Shown here in pieces: positions 54,604-64,000 of a DNA stretch of 64,000 bases. This DNA is from Eustoma russellianum. Taxonomy: Eukaryota; Streptophyta; Magnoliopsida; Gentianales; Gentianaceae. The notes beneath the pieces were generated by a model. The model was given only the letters and a program-made list of their open reading frames with translations, had not been told where the DNA came from and did no database searches. Numbering within the stretch: the first letter of the stretch is position 1; each line of letters opens with the position of its first letter. The stretch covers positions 10,895,879-10,959,878 of the forward strand of contig AP025071.1 of assembly GCA_036186865.1 (NCBI GenBank), in the 5' to 3' direction. The position numbers and the translations under genes are program-made.

Positions 54604-56475
54604 TTGGGTGATCCTTCTGGGTCTAGCAAATGGTAAGAATGTAGATAAAGGAGCAACAGAGTAGACATGGGGTGAGAAAGCATTAGGCCTTTGGCCGAGA
54701 ATCCCCTTATGCGCATTATATGGTGTGCGTTTTTGATATGTTCTAGTGTTAGTGTGCATAGTACGTGATCTAGATGCATGGAATGAATGTCGTGTATGTG
54801 TCAATGGTTTGTTCTCATATCTATACGGTACATAATTATATTTTGTATGATATGAAGAAGAAGCATGACGAGATGAAGGGAGAGAGGGCCTATGCGTCAT
54901 CTTAGGCGCGATGTATGCCTTAGGTGTGTCTATTTTCTTAGACTAAATGAATTTGATTGGTTTAATTGATGTTTCTTTTTTCTCAATGTAACCTAATTCA
55001 GTTTTATCACTATCATGCTTTTGTTATAAAATAATGCGATCTAGCATCTTAGTTCCCGTGTCAAATTATTCATTATTTTCTCTAAATCCATATTCATTGA
55101 TTTCAAATTTGAAATCTCGGATTTCATTTCATTATTATGTGTAGTTAATTATGAGATCTCTGATTTTAATGCATTGATGATGCATGATGACTCTTCTTTT
55201 GAATCGTTTAATTGAGAAACAAGATTCGTGTTAAAAATTTTTTTAACAACTTCTTGTCTTTAATTAATTGTTTCTTCTCTTTTGCGAGAGTCTTGGTGAA
55301 TTTTTGCAATTCTAAGTATTGACTAAAAAGATCATCATATGAAGGTTCAGAATCAGAAGATACCTCGTTTGATGCTTTGGATACAAAGCATACTTGTGCT
55401 GTCTCCTCTTCTGTATCAATCTCAGAGTCGGATGTGTCACTCCAAGTGGAGACCTTGAGAGCTCTTCTCCTTTGTTTAGGTTCTGAGACGAGTCTAGTTT
55501 TGGTCTGATCCTTGTCAAGGTGTTTGTTTGTTTGTTTGTCCTTGTTAGGGCAGTCATAACATAAATGTCCAAGTTTCCCGCATTCGTAGCATTTTGCGTC
55601 CTTGTCATTGGTTTATTTTTATTTGTTTTAGTGGAAGTAGCCTTAGGTTTATTTTTAAATGACTTTCTCAAACCTTTAGCCAATAGTATTAAGTCATCAT
55701 TTGATTCGGAATCACTATCATCTACGTGATCGGAAGAAGTAGAGACGTATTCATTTGATTTAAAAGCAATAGTCTTACCTTGTTTTGACGGTGATTCCGA
55801 TTTCTTTAAAGTAAGTTTGTTTTCGTATACCTTTAGCGATCCAATTAGTTCCTCCATTTTTATTGATTTGGTTTCTTTACTTTCCTCTATGGCTGTCACT
55901 TTAGGGTCCCATTCGGATAGAAGGCTTCGTAGTACCTTTTGGACCTTTTCCTGCGTAGAGAAAGTTTTGCCAAGAGACTCAAGAGAATTATATATGTTAG
56001 TCAATCGTAGATCCATATAACCAATAGACTCATTTGGCAATAATTTAAAAGACTCAAGTGTGGACATAAGCATATTGATCTTGGACTCCTTTACTTGGCT
56101 AGTCCCTTCATGTTTCATCTCAAGAATTCTCCACATATCTTGAGCACTAGAGCAATTAGACACACAACTAGATTCACTTTTACTTAGCCCGTTTAAGAGT
56201 AGTTGTATGGCTCTAGCATTCATGCTTAGTCTCTTTTTGTCATCACTAGTATATCCTTGTTTTGGTTTTACAACCTCTAGTGTGACACCATCTACAATGG
56301 ATAATTTTGAAGGAACAAATGGATTGTCTTCTATAATAGACCATAGATCAACATCAATAGCCATAAGAAAAAGTTTCATTCTTAGTTTCCATTGAATAAA
56401 GAACTCACCATCAAAAAGAGGAGGTCTTTGACTAGACATACCTTCTTGCTCGGTTTTGAAGTTAATGGTTGCCAT
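54604..56475 (-). pseudogene. gag: I gag, decayed
   Basis: ATG at 56475 (MATINFKTEQEG), Gag domain (FIQWKLRMKLFLMAIDVDLW), open for about 310 codons. A shift near 55620 then breaks the CCHC knuckle region (C-ATNAGNLDIYVMTA in the shifted frame). The acidic and coiled-coil parts can be traced with stops (about 55020-55300), and the basic tail is readable in another frame at 54553-54900 (RITQVWVPKGTFTKR). Compared with B the knuckle and coiled coil are in separate frames. Confidence 0.82.
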
Positions 56476-56518
56476 CTCACTTAGATCGTTAGATCTTCTT
56501 GTTGTGAGTATACTTGCT

Positions 56519-56530
56519 CTATGATACAAC
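56519..56530 (-). promoter_or_regulatory. Decayed primer-binding site of I
   Basis: Minus strand reads TTGTATCATAGA in place of TGGTATCAGAGC: the same first-position change as in C plus others. The adjacent LTR end CCTACA (56532-56537) is kept. Confidence 0.6.
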
Positions 56531-56531
56531 T

Positions 56532-57380
56532 TGTAGGACCTGCAAGGCATCACTAGAAGGGGGTTGAATAGTGGATGCGAAAAATTTTGTTTTTAAAATG
56601 TTTTGATCTAAAAACCCAACATCAGAAAACAGTTTCTGTTTTCAGGCCTTATTTTGCAACGTTTGAAAAACTAGGTTATAGGCCTTCAAAAATTCTGAAA
56701 TTTGGGGAGACTGTAGTCTCAGATGTTCTGAATATCTCCTAAAAATTTAAGATCCAAATTCAACCTTTACCCTTTGCAAAATGTTTTTGGGGTCAGATTG
56801 CGCAAATCTGCCACAAACGGTAGTCTGATTTAAAAAATTTGTTCCGATTAAACCGTGGGTCCAAATGGTCTTAAACATTAATGACAAACCCCTTACTATA
56901 TCTATTTAATTGGGTTGAAACATGTTTGACAACTTCCTTTCGGAAGTATGTCAAATATGTTCAAGTTCTCAACCTTTGCAAGTCCAAAAATCAGATTGCA
57001 CTAGTCTCAGAACTATTAACGTTTGAATGACTTATATTTGTCCACAAAGGTTGAAACCTACGCCAAATAAACTTAAAATGTGTGGCCATGCTTCTGGAAA
57101 GTTTTGTGATTTTTGAAATTTGTTTGATATTTTTAAGATCGCGATCAAATAGTTGCAAAGTGCAGGAAGCTGAAAGTACTGTGCAGAAAAGTAGAGAACA
57201 CAAGGAATTTTATACTGGTTCGGTTAAATCAATGTCGTACCCAACAAGGAACCACCTTTTACATGAAACTTTTCTAAGTGAATTTATGAAAGATTGTGTC
57301 TTCAAGCATAATTTATTTATTTTTACTTCTCTAAATAGATCTGTGATGGGGAAAAATATTGTGTAGGAATTCGAGCATGA
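56532..57380 (-). repeat. I 5' LTR fragment
   Basis: Reverse of the last third of the Sirevirus LTR: CCTACA end, CAGAATCTG...CAGTTTTC stretch, AACCCATTTAA block, GAACCAGTATAAAATTC motif. Right end uncertain. No gene; plus-strand ORF 57082-57366 has no motif. Confidence 0.7.
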
Positions 57381-57389
57381 ATTATGCAT

Positions 57390-59445
57390 TATGTGAAGTG
57401 ATCAATTTACCTTAAGGGCCTAGGAGATTTTGGTCCAAGGGTTGAAGAGAGTCTTAGAGGTTTCTCCAAGAAGGCTAATTTTAAGGGGCCTTCTTAAAAT
57501 AAGCCCAAAGGAAAATTAAAGAGTCTAAGTAGTGGAGAAATTTTCTTCCCAACACCCTCAAGAATTTCGGCCCTTAGCCCAAAATGGCTCAAGATTTCCC
57601 TAAATTTTTTTTTATTTAAAAAAAAGGGGGAAAATAATTAACTTAAAAGAAGGCAACTACTTTTATTAAATTGGAATAAAGCATGGTTAGGGTCATTAAG
57701 ACCCCCAACCGCCGGGTTGCCTATATGGTTAACCAAGGAGGATTTTTTTAACTCTACCATGGTTACTTTATATCAAACCAAGGTTAAAATAACCCTCATT
57801 AATGAAAGTAACCAAGGTTAGCCTAAAAGTAACCATGATTGGAATAAAGTAACCCAAGTTAATCATAAAGTAACCTTGATTAGTTAAAGTAACCAAGGTT
57901 AATACCCTTAAACTTACTATGGTAATCTCTTATCCTCTTCCCTACCCCTCCCCAACGGCTAACACTTAGCCTAAGAAGAAAATTCATTCCAAAACTATTC
58001 TAGAATTCTCTCATTTTTCCAAACCTCAAAGGACCACCAGGAACAAGAAAGCTTCCTCTCTTCTCCTTTCCCAAAACACACGGCCAAGGTTGCATAAAGA
58101 AGACTTAGGATTCATCCAAGCTCAAGTTGGTCTAGGTCACTAGGCTCAAAAATCTCAAGCTTTTGTGGGGTACTAGTCTTAAGGGGCTTGAACACTACTC
58201 AAGTTCCATTTGAAGAGGAGGGCTTCACCTATTCCATACACATTTCAAGTGAAGAAGAGGAGTAAGTTGAAAAAGGCAAGTACACTATACATACTTATGG
58301 CTTGAATGTGAAAGTGCATGCTTGATTGTCTAGATGCCATTAAGATTTAATCTTAGATGTGAAAGGCTAAGTTTTATGTGTGAAACTTTCGGATCCTAGG
58401 GTATGGTGGATTGCATCTGTGAGCTTTGCTCCAAAGGTGGAATCTTTGTTATTTTTAATTATGGATATGTGGTAAATATAGGATGAATATGACAAAAATC
58501 TTTTCTTTTACATGTATGGAGGACGGCTGGATGGAAGAGGGGAAAACAAATGTAGCTTTGTAAGAAATTTGTAGCTTGTGGTGTAAGGGTGAACAAGATG
58601 TATGCTTTTTATGTTAAGCTTAATATGTTCACCATGGAGATATTATTCTTGCCCTTGCATGCGTATAAACGGGCTGTTTTGGGATTAGGGTGTGTATGCA
58701 CCAATTATACCAAGGCTTGGTTATGACATGAACACGATGCGTATGGCCAAAGGAATGATATACGTATCATTCGAGCTGTTTTGAGGTAATGTGTAGATGA
58801 CTTTTGCAATGTGTTAGAACCTGTAAATCCACATGCTAAAGGTGTGTTTGATGTTTAATAAAGTATTTTAGCCAAACAATGCAAGTTGGGACCTTTTAGT
58901 AAGGAAATGTGACAAAATTAGAATTTACTGGAGCAGGGCAGATTTTTATGTCGTTTTGTAGGACCTGAAAAGAGACCTTAGAGGTACTCAATTTAGCTAA
59001 ATTTTGGTATAACACTAGCCCTTTGTGTATAGGAATTATGAAAGTCGGAATTTTGTTAAAAGTAGTTACGGATTATTTTTAACGGAATTTTTACTAAAAC
59101 TGGTTATGCTGAAAATTACTGGATTGAACAGATTTTATGTGACATAATGAATATCTCGGAAATGGACCTTAGGAACATGAAATTGGGCTTTTTTTTGGCA
59201 GGATACTAGCCCTATGTGTTTTCTACGTTTGAGAGTTGGAATGTTTGAAAAAGGACTTACGATTTGGTCACAATAAAATTCGTAGTAAAACTGGTCATTC
59301 CAGAATTCAGCAGGTAACCTCTTTGGGAAAAAGAATAAATGACCCCTTTAACGATATTATAATTCCGCGAAACCTTCATGGTAATTACTTAAGACATATG
59401 TGAGTTTTTTATGTAAACCACTTAGCTTCACATGGTTATTTTAAG
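57390..59445 (+). repeat. Old Tekay-like LTR fragment J
   Basis: Diverged relative of the E LTR in plus orientation: TTTCGGCCC phrases, a CTCAAG/CTTCAT-rich block near 58080-58270, GGGCTGTTTTGGGATTAGGG near 58672 (compare 23977), then two to three 189-bp-type units near 58965 and 59160 with GAAAGTCGGAATTTTG. Left edge unclear. It is cut on the right by the LINE. No gene is seen in these 2 kb. Confidence 0.65.
57715..57915 (+). repeat. AAGTAACCaAGGTTAA minisatellite
   Basis: About eight to ten loosely spaced copies of GTAACC(A/T)(A/T)GGTTA and its variants (ACCAAGGTTAAA, AAAGTAACCATGATT). Unit near 16-20 bp, irregular, not seen in the E or G LTRs. Confidence 0.65.
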
Positions 59446-59598
59446 GGGAAAAAATGCTATCGACGGCGTATCGCAGGCGATCGCAGGTTTCCCTACGGCA
59501 ATAGCCGCAGCTGCCGCCGGTCTTTCTGTTTCCTTTGATCCAAGTTCTGGTACACTCTCTGCTCACACACTATGATTCACTTTTGACCTGCAACTCCA

Positions 59599-60877
59599 AT
59601 GGCGGCTGTCCCTCCATCGTCTTTTCTTGAGATAGTCTCAGGCGCGGGCGGATCTTCTGCGCACCAGATCTCCATCGCACCAAAAACAATTTCGAGGTAT
59701 AAAGGATTGTCGCTGATTGCTTTCAAGGATTCCGAGATCGATTCCCTCGCTGCGCCATTCAAACACTCATTGGTAGGTACTTTTTGGTATGGCCGTCCTC
59801 CATTGAAAGTTATTCGGGAGGTTTTTGAAAAATATGATTTCATCATGATCTGCGCATTACCCTCATTCATCAATCACATATTTTGATGAAGTTTCAAAAC
59901 GAGACTGATTATTTGCGATGTTTTTATCGACGATCATGGCAAATTTTGGGCTGCCATATGCGTATCACAAAATGGACAATAGATTTTGATCCTGCAGCTG
60001 ATGTTCCCATTGTACCTGTATGGATCGCCTTCCCTCGGCTGCCGATTCATCTCTATCGACGGGAAGCAATATTTGAGATAGTCCGTCCGATTGGTTCTCC
60101 AATCAAGTTAGACGTCGCAACAACAGATGGGATGCGGCCATCTGTGGCTAGGTATGTGTCGAAGTGGATGTTTCTCAAGATTTGCCGCAGAAAATCTATC
60201 TGCAGGCTAAGGAAAGATTAATATTGCAGTCAATTGTCTATGAGAATCTCCCGCAGTTTTGCACTGTTTGACGAAGGTTGCGCCATGTCACTGGCTCATG
60301 CACTATGCAAATCACTGCTACAGTACCACCCCCACCGCCGCCTCCACCTCGTCGCCCGCCTGCAAAACGATGGACTCCGGTGAAGAATAAGCAGGTTCCG
60401 GAGCATATAGCTGAGCCATCACTCAACATTCCTTCACAGATACTGCCAGAGGCCCATGCTGATAATCCTACTAGAACAGTGTCTGAAGCACATTTCTTGT
60501 CTGAATCTCCGGCTAAGGGGCCTACTCAAGAACACAACTATGCTTTGAATACTAATGATCCTGCCAACGAAGAAAATCATCCATCACAGGACAATACAGA
60601 TACGGGTGAACTGGGTCACACTTCGGATAATGATCTGCCCGATGTTGATCAGCCTTCAACCATATTGGATCTTCCTGAGGAAGTGGTTCACCGTATGCAG
60701 CTCCTTCCTCCATCACCAGCTGAGCATACTCTGATCTCCAGATTACAAGAAACCATGGAGACTGCAGAATTTATACCTGTTGTTCCTCGTCGCAAACGTC
60801 CAAAGGAAAGATTTGTCCCCACTGCCACCTTCTACTATTCTCACACGCAGTGCATCTCGCGCCATCTAGGGAAGTGA
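59599..60877 (+). pseudogene. LINE ORF1 (DUF4283-type RNA-binding protein), broken
   Basis: ORF1 protein of plant L1 elements, expected to coat the LINE RNA. Start ATG 59599 (MAAVPPSSFLEIVSG). The DUF4283-like domain runs over two frames: KVIREVFEKYDF, then (shift near 59875) ETDYLRCFYRRSWQI, IDFDPAADVPIVPVWIAFPRLPIHLYRR. A further shift near 60150 and an in-frame TGA near 60268 follow. The TGA sits where the second Cys of a CX2CX4HX4C knuckle should be (C-T-V-stop-RRLR-H-VTGS-C). A Pro-rich run of eight prolines and an acidic Ser/Thr/Glu tail end at TGA 60875-60877. Length in total is about 425 codons, normal for the family. Confidence 0.82.
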
Positions 60878-60892
60878 TACCGCCCTTTCTCA

Positions 60893-63800
60893 ATGAATAT
60901 TTTAATATGGAATGTAAGAGGCATGCGCGCCTCAATGCTACGACTACATCATTTAATTCATACTCATCATTTACAATTGCTTGCTTTGTTGGAACCAAAG
61001 CACTCTCCTTCTAGTCTTACTCGTTTTGCATTGACACTCGGTTTTCCCAAGCATTATTCCTCTCAGTCGGAGCATATTTGGTTTTTCTGGCGTGACTCAT
61101 ATTTTGAATTGATTTCTGCACAGGATCAAGAACAGGTGGTTCATTTTACCCTGCTCTATCGGCCCCTACGGATGACATTTGTTTTATTGGTGGTTTACGG
61201 CAAACACACTGCCTTTTACGGCGATCCCTATGGCATTCCTTATGTACCTTTTCGGAAAATCTTACTTTGCCATGGATGATTGGAGGGGACTTCAATACTT
61301 TCCGCGCACTGGATGATCATGATGGTCGCTCACACCCCTCTCTCACATCACTACAAGATTTCAATGATTGTATCGACACATGTTTATTGATTGCACCGCC
61401 CTTTCGAGGACCGCGCTTTACATGGGTTGATGGTCGAGGACTTGGACGAGTTCGCAGGAGATTAGATTGGTTGTTTGTGAATTCGCCTTTCCAAGATATA
61501 TTTGATGATATGCAGCTCACGCATTTATCTCGTGCTTCTTCGGATCACTCACCTTTATTATTCATCAGTCGACAGCAGTTATCGGCGGCCCATCGCTCTT
61601 TTCGATTTTTGGATTCATGGCTTTTACATTCCGACTTTCAAACTTATATGAAGAATGCATGGACATCTTATCCTACCACAGGTGGAATGTACGGTTTTTA
61701 TACAAAATTATTTCAGTTAAGGAAGGATGTTCAACGTTGGAACAAAGAAATCTTTGGAAATATCTTTACTAATCTCATGCAAGCAGAATCACATCTCACT
61801 CAAGCCGAGCGCACCTGGGATGAGAACCCATCGGCAGAAAATAGAATGGAATATCATCGAGCTAAGGATGAATATGAACAAGCCTCTTTATATGAATTAC
61901 ACTACTGGAAGCAAAAATCACGTGTACCGTGGCTCAAAGAAGGTGATGCTAACACGCGCTATTATCATTCTATTGTAAAGGGCCGCAGACTAAATCTCTG
62001 TATCCAACAAATAAATTCAAGCTCTGGGGTGCCATGCACCACTCCTGCGTCTATACAGGTTGAAGCAGTGAGATTTTATACGTCATTATTTGCTCAGGAG
62101 ACCACTCATAATTATGATGATATCTTATGCCACATTTTGTGCCTTTTATCTGCCGATGACAATACAATGCTTACACAAATGTCGATGGAAGATGAGGTAA
62201 AAGCGGTGGTTTGGCATTTAGACCCTCAAAGTGCAGTAGGCCCAGATGGTTTCAATGGTATGTTCTATCGCTCATGCTGGTCAATTATACATATGGACGT
62301 GTTTAAAGCAGTGCAAGAATTTTTCCTTGGCATTCCTCAGCCTTCAGTGATGGCTAGTGCCTTAATAACCCTGATCCCCAAGAAACAGTCACCCTCAACA
62401 CTCAGTGATTATCGCCCGATCTGTCTTACAAATTTTCTGAGTAAAGTATGTACACGAATCATTGCCTCTCCTTTGAACATGCTGCTTCCCAAGTTGATAT
62501 CTCCCGAGCAGACGGGATTCCTACTAGGCTCGGATATTTTCACGCAGGTGTTAATGGCACGAGAGATGATACATATGCTTGATAAAGGTGGCTCTCAGCT
62601 GTGTCTGAAGTTGGATATGATGAAGGCTTTTGATCGGGTAAGTTGGGAATACCTGGAATGCCTCCTGAGCAGATTCGGTTTTTCAGACTTCTTCAGTCGC
62701 ATAATCCTGAATCATTTACGTGCTACAACATTATCCGTTTTGATTAATCGCCAACCGTCTGAATCGTTCCGACCATACAGAGGTGTCAAACAAGGTGATC
62801 CTCTTTCCCCTTTACTTTTTATCCTATCTTCTGAGGGCTTCAGCAGAGGTCTAAAGTCACTAGTTGCATCCAGAACAATACAACCCTTCCGCCTGGGACG
62901 AGTACCTTTTACCATTACACATTTAGCATATGCGGATGATCTATTAGTATTTCTCAAGGGTACTCAGCGAAATCTACATCGTTTCCATGCTTTCTTAACT
63001 CAATATGAGACTGCCTTTGGGCAAAAAGTTAATTATCAGAAAAGCAGTTTAATTCCATCAGCATCAATATCGACTCATCAGCAACGAAGGCTTGCGGGTA
63101 TCCTAAATATGCACTGCTCAGATCTACCATTCAGATACCTTGGGCCATATCTGCATAAAGGCATTAATCGTTCTCGCTACTGCACTACATTATTACAGCA
63201 TGTAGATGATCGCCTCCAGGGATGATTCTCGCCTGCTATCTACTGCTGGCCGTTTGGTTTTACTTCGCACAGTCATCTCGTCCCTTCCTTTTCATATTCT
63301 TGCTGCTGGTGCGCTTCCCAAGTCTATGATTAAAATCATTAATCGAAAAATGGCGTCTTTCCTCTGGGGCCGTCGGCATCACTGGGTTTCCCGGGCTCAA
63401 ATTACCAAGCCATGCGCGGAGTGCGGACTTGGCTTACGTGATTTAAATGCTCTACAACAAGCCTATCATTGTCGTATATGGTGGTCTTAGCAGCAGCACT
63501 CTACCCTCTGGAGCAAGTACATGCAGGCAAAATATGGTAGACGCGTAGATTATACTCCTAGACTTCCTGACTCGCCCATTTGGAAGATCATATGTCGCAT
63601 TCATCCCCTCTGCCTTTCTCAGACAGCGGATCATGATGCCCATCTCAACTGGCTACCCACAACATCAGGCGAGTTTTCCTTGAGATCTGCATATGAGGTA
63701 TGCCGAATATCCAGTTCTACACTGATCTCTGCGAAATTCATATGGTTCAAACATCATTCTCCCGTTACTCAAATTTTTCTGTGGTGGATTTTTCATTCGG

Positions 63801-64000
63801 CTTTACCATTTCATGATTATATTGGCGCCTATATTGCTTCGAGGCCTACACAATGCCCTTTTTGTAAAGTTTCGTCAGTCGAGGTGGATCACATTTTTAT
63901 TTATTGCTCGCGTATACGTCCCCTATGGTATTACTATGCTAGCGAATTACACTGCCCCCTTCCATTCTCATTACATCTTCGCCAATATCTTCTTTCATGG
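60893..64000 (+). pseudogene. LINE ORF2 (endonuclease-RT), broken and cut by window end
   Basis: Starts ATG 60893, 15 bp after the ORF1 stop. AP-endonuclease: WNVRG (Asn 7), LLEPK (Glu 34), then after a shift near 61210-61265 GGDFN, RRRLDWLF and SSDHSPLLF, so all metal and catalytic landmarks can be seen. RT: GPDGFNGMFYRSCW, LITLIPKK, SDYRPICLTNFLSKV, LKLDMMKAFDRVSW, GVKQGDPLSPLLF, YADDLLVF. A shift near 63205-63225, then STAGRLVLLRTVISSLP and WGRRHHW, a TAG at 63488-63490, and the zf-RVT motif CPFCKVSSVEVDHIFIYC near 63850-63905. It cleaves target DNA and copies the RNA in place. Two shifts and one stop make it inactive. Confidence 0.88.

Larger units (their letters stand above)
54073..57380 (-). 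mobile_element. Old Sirevirus I, inverted, 3'-truncated
   Basis: On the minus strand: 5' LTR part (56532 to about 57270-57380), decayed PBS, gag, gag/pol junction, protease and the start of the HHCC motif, ending near 54073 at the codons for NLVRG. It has the same order as A-D but is clearly more diverged, with many stops. The right edge is not sharp: similarity to LTR 1 is clear to about 57230 and fades after that. Confidence 0.82.
59446..64000 (+). mobile_element. L1-type LINE, 5' part, runs off the window
   Basis: Less AT-rich than the flanking LTR DNA. Short 5' UTR (about 59446-59598), ORF1 with a DUF4283-type domain, ORF2 with AP-endonuclease, RT and zf-RVT regions. The 5' boundary is inferred from where J similarity ends and composition changes; the 3' end is beyond the window. 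Several frame breaks make it inactive. It is a possible source of the machinery used by SINEs of this genome in the past. Confidence 0.88.

Noticed and set aside
57082..57366. 94-codon plus-strand ORF
   Set aside because: Runs antisense through the Sirevirus I LTR end; no domain.
60238..60429. Minus-strand ORF with Gly run
   Set aside because: Antisense of the proline run in LINE ORF1.

Overview
The window is repetitive nuclear DNA of a flowering plant, probably a eudicot. It is AT-rich, and everything recognisable in it belongs to plant retroelements: Sirevirus-type Ty1/copia elements, two chromovirus-type Ty3/gypsy families (one Tekay/Del-like, one CRM-like), a tRNA-derived SINE and an L1-type LINE. 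I found no host protein gene, tRNA gene or rRNA gene, so the setting looks like pericentromeric or intergenic heterochromatin. The species cannot be named from this sequence.

Layout. 1-16894: head-to-tail Sirevirus array with a repeat period of about 8442 bp, made of internal region A (cut by the window edge), a 3-kb LTR, internal region B, a second 3-kb LTR, and the start of internal region C (gag only). 16895-35681: Tekay-like element E (+), with a 5'-truncated left LTR, a short decayed interior and a very long right LTR. The left LTR holds a SINE with a 16-bp target duplication. The right LTR is split by a complete CRM-like element F (-, 26740-35387) flanked by TAAGT. 35682-36040: inverted Sirevirus LTR scrap. 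36041-43180: Tekay-like element G (-), 3'-truncated, with open gag-protease-RT exons and a 4.2-kb LTR. 43181-52418: Sirevirus D (+), with a deleted 5' LTR, broken gag and pol, and an intact 3' LTR. 52419-54072: decayed Tekay-like fragment H (+). 54073-about 57380: old inverted Sirevirus I (-). About 57390-59445: old Tekay-like LTR J (+). About 59446-64000: LINE (+) running off the window.

How the parts work together. Each LTR element codes for Gag (particle), protease, reverse transcriptase, RNase H and integrase. It uses a primer-binding site matching initiator-Met tRNA next to the 5' LTR and a polypurine tract next to the 3' LTR. No copy in view is fully intact. Element B has an open gag, and A and B carry different single lesions in pol.

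The most unusual signal is in Tekay-like element G. Its gag-pro-RT frame is interrupted at two places by short GT...AG segments (82 and 76 bp) whose removal leaves one open frame and restores conserved family residues. The first segment recurs, same length and position, in the decayed copy H. Independently, the Sirevirus copies keep a CAA|GTATGG ... TTGCAG|GGA pair across the gag/pol boundary, although spacing and relative frame differ between copies. Both suggest that alternative splicing may set the Gag to Gag-Pol ratio in these families. This is inference from sequence and needs RNA evidence.
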